64,000 bases of DNA from Acidimicrobiia bacterium (GCA_016871175.1 VFZL01000012.1:45562-109561); one strand, 5' to 3'. Counted from the stretch's first letter, positions 1 through 9,263 are shown. Translations and numbers: made by a program. The notes: generated by a model not told the origin, from the sequence alone.

Positions 1-1135
1 CGAGGATGACGCAGTTGCCGTAGATCCCGAGCCATTCGGCAAAGAGCACCTTGCCGGCATTCTCGGCGGACACGGGAATGGCTGACGTGACGGCGAGGTC
101 GAAGCCCAGATGCACCTGTTGATCGATCTCTTTCGCCTGATAGAAGTACGTGCGGTGATCGGCGAAGCTCGCCTCCACTTGGGCGTTGCCCAGAGGGAGG
201 AACTGACCGGCCCACAAACGCGTCGACGCGGTGTTCTTGGTGACTTCGCGGATCCGCTCGGCGTTCAGCCGCCTCAAGTCGCCGTTGATCTTGACGAAGT
301 CGTTCACGAGATCTGCGGACGCCGCCTGCACCTTGAGCTCCGGCGCGTGCGCGAGGATCTCGGTGACGACTCGCTGCAGAAACCGATCATCGATGCTGAT
401 CTTGCTGCGGCGAAACGGCTTCGGAAACACCTTCTCCACGAACGACACATGCGCCTCGTTACCGGCATCGTCCCGCGCGAAAGCGACGACCGGCGCGTTG
501 AGATCCTGATCGTGCAGCAGCGCAAAGAACGCGACCTTGGTGCTTTCATCAGCGCCGGCCATGCCAGCGCCGGCGGCGGGGTAGCCGAGGTACTCGATGT
601 CCCCGACGCGCACGCCAGAGACGACGTCAGGAGGCGTCGCCCGGTACACGACCATCTCGGCGCCGCCGTGGTTCAGGAAGTGGTGCGTCGACAGCACCGC
701 GACCCGAGGCGGATCGAGCCGAACCTGGACATCACGCGTGGCGGTCGCCGTGAAGGTGCGGAGGGACAGGAAGCCCTTACGACTGGCGGTGACGACTATT
801 CGCGCAGGACCAGATTGCAGCTCTGGGACGCTCTGCTTGCCGAGCGGCCGCGAGACGCGCATGTGCTCGGCGTCAACCTGCGCAATCGACCCAGAGGTTG
901 GCTGCTCAAGTGAGAAGAGCGACACGGTCTTGCCGTTCTGCTCCAGGGTGATGCTCAGTCCGTCGAGTCGTGCCTCCGGCGCGGCCACCAGGACGTCGAG
1001 CATGCCGGCCTGACCGACCACACGATCGGGTTTCGTGATGTCGACCGACAGGGGGACGACACGGTTCGAAAGAAGAAAGAGGCCCACCGCTGCCAGGAGC
1101 ACCAGGCCAAGCAGAGCGAGAAGCCATCGCATCAT
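1..1135 (-). CDS. M23-family (LytM-like) metallopeptidase, C-terminus cut by window edge
   Basis: The minus-strand frame stays open from an ATG at 1135 to the left edge of the window, so about 378 residues are visible and the C-terminus is missing. The product starts with a hydrophobic membrane anchor or signal (MMRWLLALLGLVLLAAVG), followed by a long extracytoplasmic region. Near residue 337 it reads QVHLGFDLA, the HxxxD zinc-ligand motif that opens the M23 peptidase domain, and then a beta-rich stretch ending GIYGNCVIL, as in LytM/NlpD-type domains. The final HxH ligand lies beyond the edge. M23 enzymes cleave peptide cross-links in peptidoglycan in the periplasm. The upstream region may be a structural domain; I do not recognise it. 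A second ATG directly follows the first. Confidence 0.8.
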   Translation of the reverse strand, partial: MMRWLLALLGLVLLAAVGLFLLSNRVVPLSVDITKPDRVVGQAGMLDVLVAAPEARLDGLSITLEQNGKTVSLFSLEQPTSGSIAQVDAEHMRVSRPLGKQSVPELQSGPARIVVTASRKGFLSLRTFTATATRDVQVRLDPPRVAVLSTHHFLNHGGAEMVVYRATPPDVVSGVRVGDIEYLGYPAAGAGMAGADESTKVAFFALLHDQDLNAPVVAFARDDAGNEAHVSFVEKVFPKPFRRSKISIDDRFLQRVVTEILAHAPELKVQAASADLVNDFVKINGDLRRLNAERIREVTKNTASTRLWAGQFLPLGNAQVEASFADHRTYFYQAKEIDQQVHLGFDLAVTSAIPVSAENAGKVLFAEWLGIYGNCVIL

Positions 1136-1220
1136 GGACGCAATTGTACAAGTTTGCTACCATCTCCACTCCTGGAGGGTGGCAGAAGACTCGACGCAGC
1201 ACCCTCCACCTGCCAGGTCC

Positions 1221-1295
1221 GCCGGTATCGTCTAGGGGTCAGGACGGGTGGTTCTCAGCCATCAAACCGGGGTTCGAATCCCCGTACCGGTACCA
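1221..1295 (+). tRNA. tRNA-Glu (anticodon CTC)
   Basis: The sequence folds as a cloverleaf. The 7-bp acceptor stem pairs GCCGGTA with TACCGGT, and the T-arm is CGGGG-TTCGAAT-CCCCG. The anticodon stem is GGTGG/CCATC with loop TTCTCAG, which places anticodon CTC at 1254-1256 and reads GAG codons. CCA is encoded (1293-1295). The first acceptor pair is G1:U72 with discriminator A, a form also known from cyanobacterial and plastid tRNA-Glu. Confidence 0.93.
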
Positions 1296-1376
1296 AATTG
1301 GTCAGTGATCGTGAGTCGGCCGTTGCGGTGCGGTTGCAGCGCAGAACAGCGCGCGCACCGCGCGCCCGCGAAGAAG

Positions 1377-1456
1377 CCGAGCGGGGCCTGGGGCCCGCCT
1401 CGGAGCGACCGAGGCTGGCTGTGGGGCAGAGCCCCACGTCGGGAAGAGCCCCCGAC
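1377..1456. terminator. Cluster of three GC-rich hairpins between convergent tRNA-Glu and CMD gene
   Basis: Three consecutive inverted repeats are visible: 1377-1403 (CCGAG...CTCGG with an inner GC stem), 1421-1437 (GTGGGGC-aga-GCCCCAC, perfect 7-bp stem) and 1438-1456 (GTCGGG...CCCGAC). They lie between the tRNA and the 3' end of a convergent gene, where a two-way terminator would be expected. There is no T-tract, so intrinsic termination is only a guess. The middle hairpin recurs at 33507-33523. Confidence 0.4.
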
Positions 1457-2091
1457 TAATGAGGAAACGGCGCGAGAGGTGGGTTCGTGCCCGGAGCGAG
1501 TGGCGTACGCGCCGTGTTCATCACCATCGCCAACATCGCGTAGTACCCGGCCACGCTGGTCGCTTCGACGATGCCGGCTTCGCCAAACTTGGCCAGCGCA
1601 CGATCGTACGTGGGATCGCTGACAGCCTGGTTGTGCAGAACTTCCGTCACGAGGTCGTACAGCGCGGCTTCGTCATCCGCCATGCGGTCGGGTCTGCGAC
1701 CCTCGGCGATCGCCGCGATGATCTCTTGCTTGAGGCCAGCCTTGAGGGCGGCCGGCTGGTGTGCATTCCACTCGTACTGCTGCGTCCAGTGCCTGGCGGT
1801 GACGAGGATGACGAGCTCGGTCAATCGTTGGTCGAACGTGCTTCGCATTTGCACGTGTTGTCGCCACTTGAACGTGAGGTCCATCAGCTCAGGGATTCGG
1901 AGCATGACGCTGAACGGTCCCGTGGGTGGCGTGTTCCGTACCGCCGCGAAGTCGGCCGCCGCCTTCTTCTGAGCCTCGGTCATCTTCTCGGCAGGGAGCG
2001 GCGGTAGGCGATCCTGTGCCCCCGCGCCGGTGGACAACATCGCGCATGCGAGAAGTGTGAGCGCGGTTCGCGTGACTCGACCCGTTGTCAT
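1456..2091 (-). CDS. Secreted carboxymuconolactone decarboxylase (CMD)-family protein
   Basis: The 211-residue product begins with a Sec signal (MTTGRVTRTALTLLACAMLSTGAGA). The mature start RLPPLPAEKMTEAQKKAA and the helical core (TELVILVTARHWTQQYEW, then NAHQPAALKAGL) match the CMD/AhpD-like fold. The usual CxxC of AhpD is absent: the equivalent helix has no cysteine pair, so peroxidase chemistry is unlikely and the activity is unknown. The ATG has a strong GGAGGG ribosome site. It overlaps by 4 bp (ATGA) the end of the decayed PLP-decarboxylase frame, so the two were probably once translated together. Confidence 0.85.
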   Translation of the reverse strand: MTTGRVTRTALTLLACAMLSTGAGAQDRLPPLPAEKMTEAQKKAAADFAAVRNTPPTGPFSVMLRIPELMDLTFKWRQHVQMRSTFDQRLTELVILVTARHWTQQYEWNAHQPAALKAGLKQEIIAAIAEGRRPDRMADDEAALYDLVTEVLHNQAVSDPTYDRALAKFGEAGIVEATSVAGYYAMLAMVMNTARTPLAPGTNPPLAPFPH

Positions 2092-3048
2092 CGTACCCTC
2101 CGCCGTCGTTCGACGCCCGACCCATGACCACCTGACTCGGCCTTCAGCCGGGGTGGCTCCTCAGCCGGCAAGCGATCACAGCTTACAAGATCATCGAGCG
2201 TTTCAGCGCGCCTCAGGAGCCGTGCTTGCCCGCGATCTACCACAACGATCGCCGGCCGCGGGGATGAGAACGACGTCGAGAACGGCACGAAGTACGCTCC
2301 AGCGTCCATGAACGCGAGTGTGTCCCCAGGTGAGAGGGTGGGCAGATTGAACACCCGATCCGCGGCCAGCCGCGCGCGTCGGAAGAATCTGATGGTATTC
2401 CGAGCGGCAACTCTCGGCGAGATTGATCCCGACATCCGTCACGGCGAACACCTGGTCGCCCACGGAGCTGATCGTCTGTACGCTGCCAAGCAGCACCTGC
2501 GCGTCGCCAGTCAACGCACGTCCAGGCTCCAGGACGATCCGCGGTCGTCGACGTCCGCCGTACCGCTGCTCCACCATCCGTATCAGCGTCGCGACGTAGC
2601 GGTCGATGCGAAGGGCTTCGTTTGGGTCCTGGGGATCCAGGGCGCGTCGGGCGGCGCCGCTCAGGCGAACCTCCCACGTGGTGAGAGGACGCACGGTCGG
2701 CGAGCCGAGGCTCCCGCCGGAGTCGAGCACCTCCAGCGACAGACCGAGATGCTTCTCGACCTCGTCGGCGATCGACAAGACCTCCCGCGCGAGCGCGGTG
2801 AGCACCTCCTCGCCACGGATCATCCCGCCGCGGTGCGCCAACAGCCCCACGACCTCAAGATGCGGGGATCGCATCGCTTCTCGGAAGGCCTCGAGAGCGA
2901 GGCCGCCTGCCACCGGCACACCGAATTGATCGCTCCACGATCCGGCCGTGGTGACACGGACACCGACGCGCGCCTTCCGACCGAGTGCTCTCGCGATTTC
3001 GGCGATGAGGGCAATCTCCTCGCGGTGGTTGATGTGCAGCTGCGCAGT
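2088..3048 (-). pseudogene. Decayed fold-type III PLP decarboxylase (diaminopimelate/ornithine decarboxylase-like)
   Basis: Minus-strand remnants of a DapDC/OrnDC-type enzyme lie in more than one frame. From 3048 the frame reads LHINHREEIALIAEIA, then VGVRVTTAGSWSDQFG and VAGGLALEAFREA. It continues through RIVLEPGRALTGDAQ, the EPGR of this family, to AVTDVGIN and SEYHQILP. Near 2380 the frame changes, and the typical C-terminus follows in another frame: LPTLSPGDTLAFMDAGAYF, then FSTSFSSPRPAIVVVD. The segment with the family's GPxCTP motif is missing at the junction, so there is a deletion as well as a frameshift. A TAA at 3049-3051 precedes the first recognisable part, and the N-terminal half with the PLP-binding lysine is absent. 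The gene is almost certainly inactive. Confidence 0.75.
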
Positions 3049-3286
3049 TTAGGTCGAATTCGGCCTGGGGTAGAAGAGCCAAGCGGTGAGGGCCCAGGGG
3101 CCGTCACGAGGCGTCGGGCCGCGCGAGGACTTGCCTAGGCGTTTGGCGAGGAATCGATGGCGGCAGTGCACCCTTCTGGGATGACAGCATCGGCGGGTCC
3201 CCGCACGCGATCCTTGTCGCAGCCGAGCTCCACGAACGTGGACTGGGAAGGCGGGATGTCGACGTGTCGAGCCAGCCGCCGTCGCG
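3049..3286. other. Gene-free stretch upstream of PLP decarboxylase remnant
   Basis: All three minus-strand frames are interrupted here and none resembles the missing N-terminal half of the PLP enzyme. I see no RNA gene or clear repeat. It may be degraded coding sequence. Confidence 0.4.
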
Positions 3287-4372
3287 CTACGCGATGCCCG
3301 CTCCTTGAGTCTCGACGTGGACCGCGTACAGCGACTGGCTGGCGGTCATGAACAACCGATTGCGTCTCGCCCCACCGAAGCAGACGTTTGCGCAGTTCTC
3401 AGGGAGTCGAATCATGCCGATGACGACCCCATCGGGCGCGATGATCTGTACGCCCGGTCGCGCGCCCGTCCAGATGTTGCCGTCGATGTCACAGCGCAAG
3501 CCATCTCCGAACGAGGGCTGCGCAGGCGACGACCCGGGAATGGTCAGCGCGACATGACGGCGCAGGTTCCTGGCGGTCTTGCCTTCGACGTCGAGCACGC
3601 GGATGTCACGGCCCTCTCCCGTGTCGCACACGTACAGCCGTTTGTAGTCGGGCGAGAAGCAGATACCGTTCGGTCCCGTGAGTGCATCGGTGATCAAGTC
3701 GAGCTGCCCGGTCTTGGGGTCGGCGCGATACACACCTGGCTTGTTCTCCTGTTCGCTCTTGAACCCCTCGTAGTTGCCGCGGATGCCGTACGGCGGGTCG
3801 GTGAACCAGATGCTGCCATCGGGATGCACGGCGGCATCGTTCGGCGAATTCAGTCGCTTGCCTTGATAGCGCTCCGCGATGACCGTGACCGCGCCGTTGT
3901 ACTCGTAGCGTACGACCCGTCGACCGCCGTGCTCGCAAGAGATCTGCCGACCCTCGTGATCGAACGTGTTGCCGTTGCTGTACCCGGAGGGCGATCGGAA
4001 GACCGTCACGCGATCGTCATCTTCGATCCAGCGCAACTGTCGGTTGTTCGGGATGTCGCTCCAGACCAGATAGCGCCCGACGCCGTTCCAGGCCGGACCC
4101 TCGGCCCATTGCGATCCCGTGTACAGCCGCTTGATGGTCGTGTTGCCCACGACGTAGCGGCGGAAACGCAGGTCGAGCGCCACCACGTCCGGGTCCGGAT
4201 ACCGAACGGGCTCACGTCCCGTCCAGTCGCGCGGCTGCTGCGGGGGAATCGGCAAAGGACCTGCGGACGGTTGTTGCGCGAACGCGTAGACTGGCGAAGC
4301 CACCGATGCGGCGAGCGCCATCTGCAGGAAAGCGCGGCGATTCGGGTGCGGCGTGGCAGACCGGTTTGTCAT
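3287..4372 (-). CDS. SMP-30/gluconolactonase-like exported beta-propeller protein
   Basis: The product is about 361 residues. The chosen ATG at 4372 puts a Tat-type signal at the N-terminus (HPNRRAFLQMALAASVA). The body has SMP-30/gluconolactonase hallmarks: SQWAEGPAWN (metal-ligand Glu), FDHEGRQISCEHGGRRV, LNSPNDAAVHPDGSIWFTD (ligand Asn), TGPNGICFSPD, and a late FGDGLRCDIDGNIWTG with the ligand Asp. The family hydrolyses sugar lactones at a divalent metal in a six-bladed propeller; the substrate here is unknown. A TTG 18 bp upstream is in frame, but the ATG fits the signal peptide better. No clear ribosome site is visible. Confidence 0.85.
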   Translation of the reverse strand: MTNRSATPHPNRRAFLQMALAASVASPVYAFAQQPSAGPLPIPPQQPRDWTGREPVRYPDPDVVALDLRFRRYVVGNTTIKRLYTGSQWAEGPAWNGVGRYLVWSDIPNNRQLRWIEDDDRVTVFRSPSGYSNGNTFDHEGRQISCEHGGRRVVRYEYNGAVTVIAERYQGKRLNSPNDAAVHPDGSIWFTDPPYGIRGNYEGFKSEQENKPGVYRADPKTGQLDLITDALTGPNGICFSPDYKRLYVCDTGEGRDIRVLDVEGKTARNLRRHVALTIPGSSPAQPSFGDGLRCDIDGNIWTGARPGVQIIAPDGVVIGMIRLPENCANVCFGGARRNRLFMTASQSLYAVHVETQGAGIA

Positions 4373-4459
4373 GGAAGATATATAACTCAATCGCTGCGTC
4401 CCGCGCTGGAATCCTCGCTTCGCTCGACTGGCGAGCGGCGCCGCATCGCACAGCGCCGC

Positions 4460-4978
4460 TCAGGCTACGTGCTCGGCGGCGAGAGCTGGCGCAGCGGCGG
4501 TGCGCCGACACTCGATGCACCCCGACATGAACCCGCCGCGCGCGCCGTGTTGCCACGTGCCGCTGTAGCGGTCTCGATAGAAGAAGATCCGGACCGAGAA
4601 CGTGCCGAGGCCGGGCAGGCTGGTCTCGGTCATCATGATCATCGGCGTGTCACCGATCCACTCCATCGGGACGACAACGGGGAAGTCCCCGTTGAGCCCG
4701 CAGCACGTCAGCGTCGCATTGAAGCGCCAGAGCGTCGGCCCGACCTTTTCGACGCTGGCGATGTCGTACCGCTCCGGGGTGGACGCCGTGCGCTCTCGTC
4801 CGAGTTCTGTGTAGGATCCGACCAAACTGACGTCGCGCATGCGCTCGACGAACTCCCGTTCGGCGGCGTCCAAGGTTTCAGGGTCGACTACCCTTGCCCC
4901 GAGGCCCAGACGGCCCACGAGCCATCCCAGCGCGAAACACGCCAGCGCCGACAGGACGATGATGACGGTGGTCAGCAT
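4460..4978 (-). CDS. Membrane-anchored protein of unknown function
   Basis: The 172-residue product has one N-terminal membrane segment (MLTTVIIVLSALACFALGWLV) followed by a soluble domain of about 140 residues. The domain contains four cysteines, in LTCCGLNG and GGFMSGCIECRR; the last pair has CxxC spacing that could bind a metal or form a disulfide. I do not recognise the family. A GGGAG ribosome site precedes the ATG. It is transcribed divergently from the next gene with a spacer of about 76 bp. Confidence 0.65.
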   Translation of the reverse strand: MLTTVIIVLSALACFALGWLVGRLGLGARVVDPETLDAAEREFVERMRDVSLVGSYTELGRERTASTPERYDIASVEKVGPTLWRFNATLTCCGLNGDFPVVVPMEWIGDTPMIMMTETSLPGLGTFSVRIFFYRDRYSGTWQHGARGGFMSGCIECRRTAAAPALAAEHVA

Positions 4979-5054
4979 GGGCTTCAGCTCCCTTTTGGCC
5001 CCAAACGTGGCACATCATACCAACGCGAGTGTTTCTCTGCTCGTGCGCGGGACA

Positions 5055-5546
5055 ATGTGGCTCGCGACGGCAGCGTGGGCGGTTGGGGAGGTCGGCGTAC
5101 GCCGGTCGCCTCGCGGGGATCGCGGTGCGCGCATCGCGTGGACAATCGGCGTCGTGTTCGCCATCCTACACGCCGTTCTGGCCTTCCACTACGTGCACGG
5201 CTGGAGTCACGGTGCCGCAGCGCTCGACACGATGCGACAAGCCGAGGAGCGTCTCGGCGTGGGGTGGTCGGGTGGGATCTACGTCAATTACGCGTTCATC
5301 GCTATCTGGGCGCTCGATGCCGGTTGGTGGTGGCTCGCCGCCCCGTCGCGCGCGGCCCGCGCGCGCGGCCTCGAGGTAGCGAGGTTCGCGTTCTTCGTCT
5401 TCATGTTCGTCAACGGCGCCATCGTCTTTGCGGCCGGTGCTGGACGATGGCTTGGCGTGGCCTGCGTGGCCGCCGCGGTGCTGGGTGGGCCGATTTGGCG
5501 GGCTCCTCGGCCAGCCGCTGACCGCGGCCGTGGCGGCCGCACCTGA
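5055..5546 (+). CDS. Small polytopic membrane protein of unknown function
   Basis: About 163 residues from the ATG at 5055. Four hydrophobic segments are visible: near the N-terminus (IAWTIGVVFAILHAVLAF), about residue 75 (YVNYAFIAIWALDAGWWWL), about residue 110 (FAFFVFMFVNGAIVF) and about residue 130 (LGVACVAAAVLGGPIW). Conserved-looking histidines (LHAVLAFHYVHGWSH) lie at the first segment. The frame is open further upstream, but that extension has no hydrophobic signature and lies opposite the divergent gene, so the internal start is preferred. No function is assigned. Confidence 0.6.
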   Translation: MWLATAAWAVGEVGVRRSPRGDRGARIAWTIGVVFAILHAVLAFHYVHGWSHGAAALDTMRQAEERLGVGWSGGIYVNYAFIAIWALDAGWWWLAAPSRAARARGLEVARFAFFVFMFVNGAIVFAAGAGRWLGVACVAAAVLGGPIWRAPRPAADRGRGGRT

Positions 5547-5572
5547 TGCGACCGACCTATGCGACTGCGGGG

Positions 5573-6394
5573 CTACTTGGGGGCGAGCCCCTGTGTCAGC
5601 TCGATGTACGTGCCCCACGGATCGGTGAGGAAGGCGATCTTGAGATTCGTGTTGGGTACCTGGCGAATGGGACCGTCGAGCTTCATGCCTTTTGCTTCGA
5701 GGCTTTTCACGAGCGCCTCGATGTCCGTGACCTCGAACCCGATGTGGTCGATCCCGCGGCCCTTCGTCGGTTGGGTCGGTGCCTTCGTCGGAGAGAACGA
5801 GAGGTTCACGCCCGGCAGGTCATCGGATTCGATCATGGCCGGCCTCGAGAGGCAGGCAATGCACGGCCGGCGCCCGGGGTTGGCGCCGAACGCCTGCACG
5901 TACCAGGTCTTAATCCCTGGGATGTCGACCGGATAGAAGTGGATGTGGTTCATCGCAATCGGCGTGGGCACGGCCGGCTCGCCATAGACCTCAACGCGGA
6001 TGTCGTCCGGTGCGACGAGATAGACCTCGTTCGGATTCTCGGTTGGCTCGATGGGGATGCCGGCGGCCCTCCACTTGGCCAGTGACGCTTTCATGTCCTT
6101 CACGATGAACCCGAAGTGGTCCACGATGCTCCCCTTGGGTGGCGCGGAGGCTTCGCCCTTTCGCAGCATGACGTACACGCCCGGGAATTGAATGAGCTCC
6201 AGCGGCCCGTTCTTGACCAGTGTGCCCCCGAGGTGCTCGATCCAGAATTTCTTGTGCGCGTCGACGTCGCGGACCGTCAGATGGATGTGCCCCATCGTCA
6301 CACCGATCTGATTCGGCTGGAAGAGTTGAGCCGAAACCGGCATGGCCCAGCACAATCCGGCGAGCGCGAAAACGAGTGACAGGCGTGTCATCAT
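5573..6394 (-). CDS. Exported two-domain VOC (glyoxalase/dioxygenase fold) protein
   Basis: The 273-residue product has a Sec signal (MMTRLSLVFALAGLCWAMPVSAQ) and two vicinal-oxygen-chelate modules. The first starts MGHIHLTVRDVDAHKKFW and the second MNHIHFYPVDIPGIKTWY, each with its HxH metal-ligand start. They are followed by GSIVDHFGFIVKDM and GIDHIGFEVTDIEAL, and the end reads TDPWGTYIELTQG with the usual C-terminal Glu ligand. VOC proteins use a divalent metal for isomerase, lyase or extradiol-dioxygenase chemistry; which one applies is not evident. An AGGAATC site precedes the ATG. Export is unusual for the superfamily but common in this group of organisms. Confidence 0.85.
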   Translation of the reverse strand: MMTRLSLVFALAGLCWAMPVSAQLFQPNQIGVTMGHIHLTVRDVDAHKKFWIEHLGGTLVKNGPLELIQFPGVYVMLRKGEASAPPKGSIVDHFGFIVKDMKASLAKWRAAGIPIEPTENPNEVYLVAPDDIRVEVYGEPAVPTPIAMNHIHFYPVDIPGIKTWYVQAFGANPGRRPCIACLSRPAMIESDDLPGVNLSFSPTKAPTQPTKGRGIDHIGFEVTDIEALVKSLEAKGMKLDGPIRQVPNTNLKIAFLTDPWGTYIELTQGLAPK

Positions 6395-6442
6395 GATGAT
6401 TCCTAGATCAGCCTCGACTGAGCGGAGGCCTAGCGCTTCGTG

Positions 6443-7471
6443 TTACGGCCGACGGGCGAGCACCACGATCTCGCCTTCTTCGTCGTTCCCGGTTGCGACA
6501 AATACGTGCGAGTCGGTCACCGCGACGTCGCGCGCGGGCGCGGAAGTCTTGAAGCTGCCGACAATGGACGGCTTGGACGGTGTCGCGAGATCGACGACCT
6601 GAAGCCCTTCGCGCCCATCGGCGACGAACGCGCGCCGACCGGTCAGTGTGGCGCGCACGGGTCGGCCACCAGGGGTCGGGAAGACGGCGGCCTTCGTCGG
6701 GGCCGCGGGCTTCGACAGCTCGTAGACTTGGAGAGAGCCGCCGCCGACGAGGACGGCGAGATCGGGCTGCCCGTTGGGGCCCTTGGACAGCTCGATGCTG
6801 GCCGGCGCGCGCGCGGACTGTTGGGAGCCGATTGGCTCAACGGGTCCGCTCTTCGCCAGGTCGAAGGTGTAGATCCCAGCCGGTGAATCGATGGCGAAGG
6901 CCAGCGAGCCAACGTTGTTCACGTCGCGAGCGTAGCCCTCGAGAAAGAACGAGTCGCGCACGGCGGGCTTGGTCGCATCCGACACGTCGACGATGTCGAC
7001 GCCGGACATGTGATCGGCGACCAGCGCGGTCTTGCCAGATGCGGTGTCGATGACGGCCACATTCTTGGCTTGGCCCGGCGTCTTGATGCGGCCACGCAAC
7101 ACCGGCGCCTTGGGATCGGAGGTGTCGATGATCGCGAGCCCAAAGAAATCTGCTGCGGCATAGACAAGCGGGCCAACGATCCGAATACCCCAGATCTTCT
7201 CGGGCAGCTCCTGCGACCCGAGCTTCAGAGGCGCCTCGGGGTTCGAGATGTCGTAGAGCTTCAGCGTTTTTTCGTTGACGACGTACGCGTGTCGGCCGTC
7301 GATCTCAACCAGATGCGCGGGCGCGTGGATCGTCGCCACCTGCGTGAACGTCGCCTGCGCCGAAGCGTCATCGACGCTGGCGCTCAGCCCGAACAGGACG
7401 CCAGCGGCGCAGCCGAGCACGATCCGCGCTACGTGTGTCCCGAGTCGGTGACAAGTGCCCACCGCGATCAT
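6443..7471 (-). CDS. Secreted LVIVD-repeat beta-propeller protein
   Basis: The 342-residue product has a hydrophobic signal (THVARIVLGCAAGVLFGL) and at least six LVIVD-type repeats. Examples are AYVVNEKTLKLYDISNPEAP, YAAADFFGLAIIDTSDPKAP, LVADHMSGVDIVDVSDATKP and FVADGREGLQVVDLATPSKP. LVIVD propellers are surface or periplasmic binding scaffolds without known catalysis. The start codon overlaps the stop of the upstream PQQ-like gene by 4 bp (ATGA), so the two form an operon of extracytoplasmic propellers. Confidence 0.85.
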   Translation of the reverse strand: MIAVGTCHRLGTHVARIVLGCAAGVLFGLSASVDDASAQATFTQVATIHAPAHLVEIDGRHAYVVNEKTLKLYDISNPEAPLKLGSQELPEKIWGIRIVGPLVYAAADFFGLAIIDTSDPKAPVLRGRIKTPGQAKNVAVIDTASGKTALVADHMSGVDIVDVSDATKPAVRDSFFLEGYARDVNNVGSLAFAIDSPAGIYTFDLAKSGPVEPIGSQQSARAPASIELSKGPNGQPDLAVLVGGGSLQVYELSKPAAPTKAAVFPTPGGRPVRATLTGRRAFVADGREGLQVVDLATPSKPSIVGSFKTSAPARDVAVTDSHVFVATGNDEEGEIVVLARRP

Positions 7472-8829
7472 TTCCCTGGCCTCGCGATGCGATAGAGCTG
7501 CGACGCGGTTCGCACGAGCAACGATCCACGCACCACCGCCGGTGTGGCGAGTGGCATCTCATTCAAAGAATTCTTGCCCAGCAGTTTGTACTGGGGACCG
7601 GCCTGCACCACGAACGTGTCGCCGTCTTCGCTCATGAGGAAGATTTTCCCATTGTAGGCCCACGGTGATGCCGTGAAGCCCGACGCCCCTGTCATCAGCC
7701 GTTGTCGTCCGTAGACTTGCTTGCCCGTGCGGGCGTCGTGACACATGATGAAGCCACGGTCGAGCAGCGTGTAGTAGTAGTTGTTGTAGACGAGCGCCGA
7801 GGTGTTGTACGTGCCGAGGAGCGGCTGGTGCCACGCGATGAACTCGTTGTTCGTCTCATTCTCGTTCAGTGAGATGTCACCCTTCGCCCCCGGCCGGATC
7901 GCGTAGACGGGGCGAAGGGCACCGCCGGGATACCCGGAGCTCACGAACAGGAGCCCGAGCTTGCTGAACGGCGACGGGATGGTTAGCTCGGACATTCCCT
8001 TGAGCTCCCACAGGAGCTTCCCGTCCAAGTCGTACGACCGTACGCGCCGCGTGCCGGTCGTGACGATCTCCGTGCGCACGTCGTTCTCCCAGATGAGCGG
8101 CGTCGACCAGTTGCCGAGCTCATCTCGATTGACGCGCCAGATCTCTTTGCCGGTCTTCTTGTCGAGGGCGAGCAGGATCGACTCTTTCGTGTTGTCCTGC
8201 ACGATGTACAGCCGATCCTTGTGGAGGGCGGGCGAGGCCCCGGTTCCGAGCTCGACCTGCGTGTTGTAGGGATCGATGGTCTTCGTCCAGATCACCTTGC
8301 CATCGAAGTCCAGTGCCGCGATGAGCCCGATGCTGCCGAAGTAGACGTACACGCGCTCACCGTCGGTGACGGGTGTTTCAGACGCGTAGCTGTTCTTGAC
8401 GTGCCGCAGCAGCGGCGGCTGCCCGGCGTGCAGCTCGCGCTGCCAGCGGATCTTGCCCGTCCCGAACTCGACGTCCATCACCACCCAGTGCTGGGGTGCC
8501 GCGGCCTTGATGTGATCGTGCTCGTCGTAGAGCCCCGCGACCGGTGCGGCCTCCTTCCCCTCGCTGATAGCCGACGTCAGGAAGACATGGTCGTTCCAGA
8601 CGATGGGCGAGCTCCAGCCAAGACCAGGGATGCTCGTCTTCCAACGGACGTTCTCGGTTTCGCTCCACTTGTCGGGGAGCGCGGGATCGTCGGGGATCAC
8701 GCCAGCAGCAGACCCTCGAAACTGGGGCCACTGGTCGTTCTCAGCGGCGGTCACCCCAACCGGACGCGGCCCGAGCGCTGCCCACCCGATCAGTAGGACG
8801 AACACTGTTGCCCTGATGCCGCCTGCCAT
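7468..8829 (-). CDS. Secreted PQQ-like (BamB-type) beta-propeller protein
   Basis: The 453-residue product has a signal peptide (ATVFVLLIGWAALGPRPVGV). Propeller blades follow with the typical start DQWPQFRGSAAGVIPDD, NVRWKTSIPGLGWSSPIVW, and repeats such as LLALDKKTGKEIWRV and MCHDARTGKQVYG. The sequence resembles the PQQ-like proteins abundant in Acidobacteriota and Planctomycetes. I see no cytochrome motif and no evidence that PQQ is bound. A strong AGGAGG site precedes the ATG. It overlaps the downstream LVIVD gene by 4 bp. Confidence 0.85.
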   Translation of the reverse strand: MAGGIRATVFVLLIGWAALGPRPVGVTAAENDQWPQFRGSAAGVIPDDPALPDKWSETENVRWKTSIPGLGWSSPIVWNDHVFLTSAISEGKEAAPVAGLYDEHDHIKAAAPQHWVVMDVEFGTGKIRWQRELHAGQPPLLRHVKNSYASETPVTDGERVYVYFGSIGLIAALDFDGKVIWTKTIDPYNTQVELGTGASPALHKDRLYIVQDNTKESILLALDKKTGKEIWRVNRDELGNWSTPLIWENDVRTEIVTTGTRRVRSYDLDGKLLWELKGMSELTIPSPFSKLGLLFVSSGYPGGALRPVYAIRPGAKGDISLNENETNNEFIAWHQPLLGTYNTSALVYNNYYYTLLDRGFIMCHDARTGKQVYGRQRLMTGASGFTASPWAYNGKIFLMSEDGDTFVVQAGPQYKLLGKNSLNEMPLATPAVVRGSLLVRTASQLYRIARPGK

Positions 8830-9263
8830 GAAGCCTCCTGTGTCGACCCGCTACCCGAGGGCGCGTCGACCGGAATCTTATACCGGACCCAGAGGAAATC
8901 AGAGAGCCGAAATCGGGGTGGCGAGTCGGAGCGCCGAAGGTCGGCTCGGCGAGCTCTGAGTGGGAAGGCGACGCACGTGCGTCGTCAACGGTTGCCATGG
9001 TGCTGCCCGCGATTCAACCAGCCGCACATTTGCGCTGCTCGATCACAGGTCTGTTGACCTGGCGCCGCGTGCGGCGCCGCGCGCCGCCTCGCTGGCCGTG
9101 GCGCGATCACAAAACGGACGCGAATCGACATTTCCGTGATCTGCGCGTGGCCATGCTTCGAGGGAGCGCACCACTACTTCTTGGCACGTCCCGCGATTGC
9201 CAGGGCACCGCGGTTGCAGGCTGGCTCTGCAAAGCAGCGCGTTCCAAAAGAGGTTCATCAGCC
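8830..9263. other. Intergenic region between divergent genes
   Basis: About 430 bp separates the PQQ-like gene from the beta-helix pseudogene. It should hold both promoters, but I can point to no convincing -35/-10 pair, RNA or repeat. Short open frames here have no recognisable protein character. Confidence 0.4.

Noticed and set aside
1035..1235. Short plus-strand frames opposite the M23 peptidase start and leading into the tRNA
   Set aside because: They are antisense to the peptidase gene or run into the tRNA and have no supporting features.
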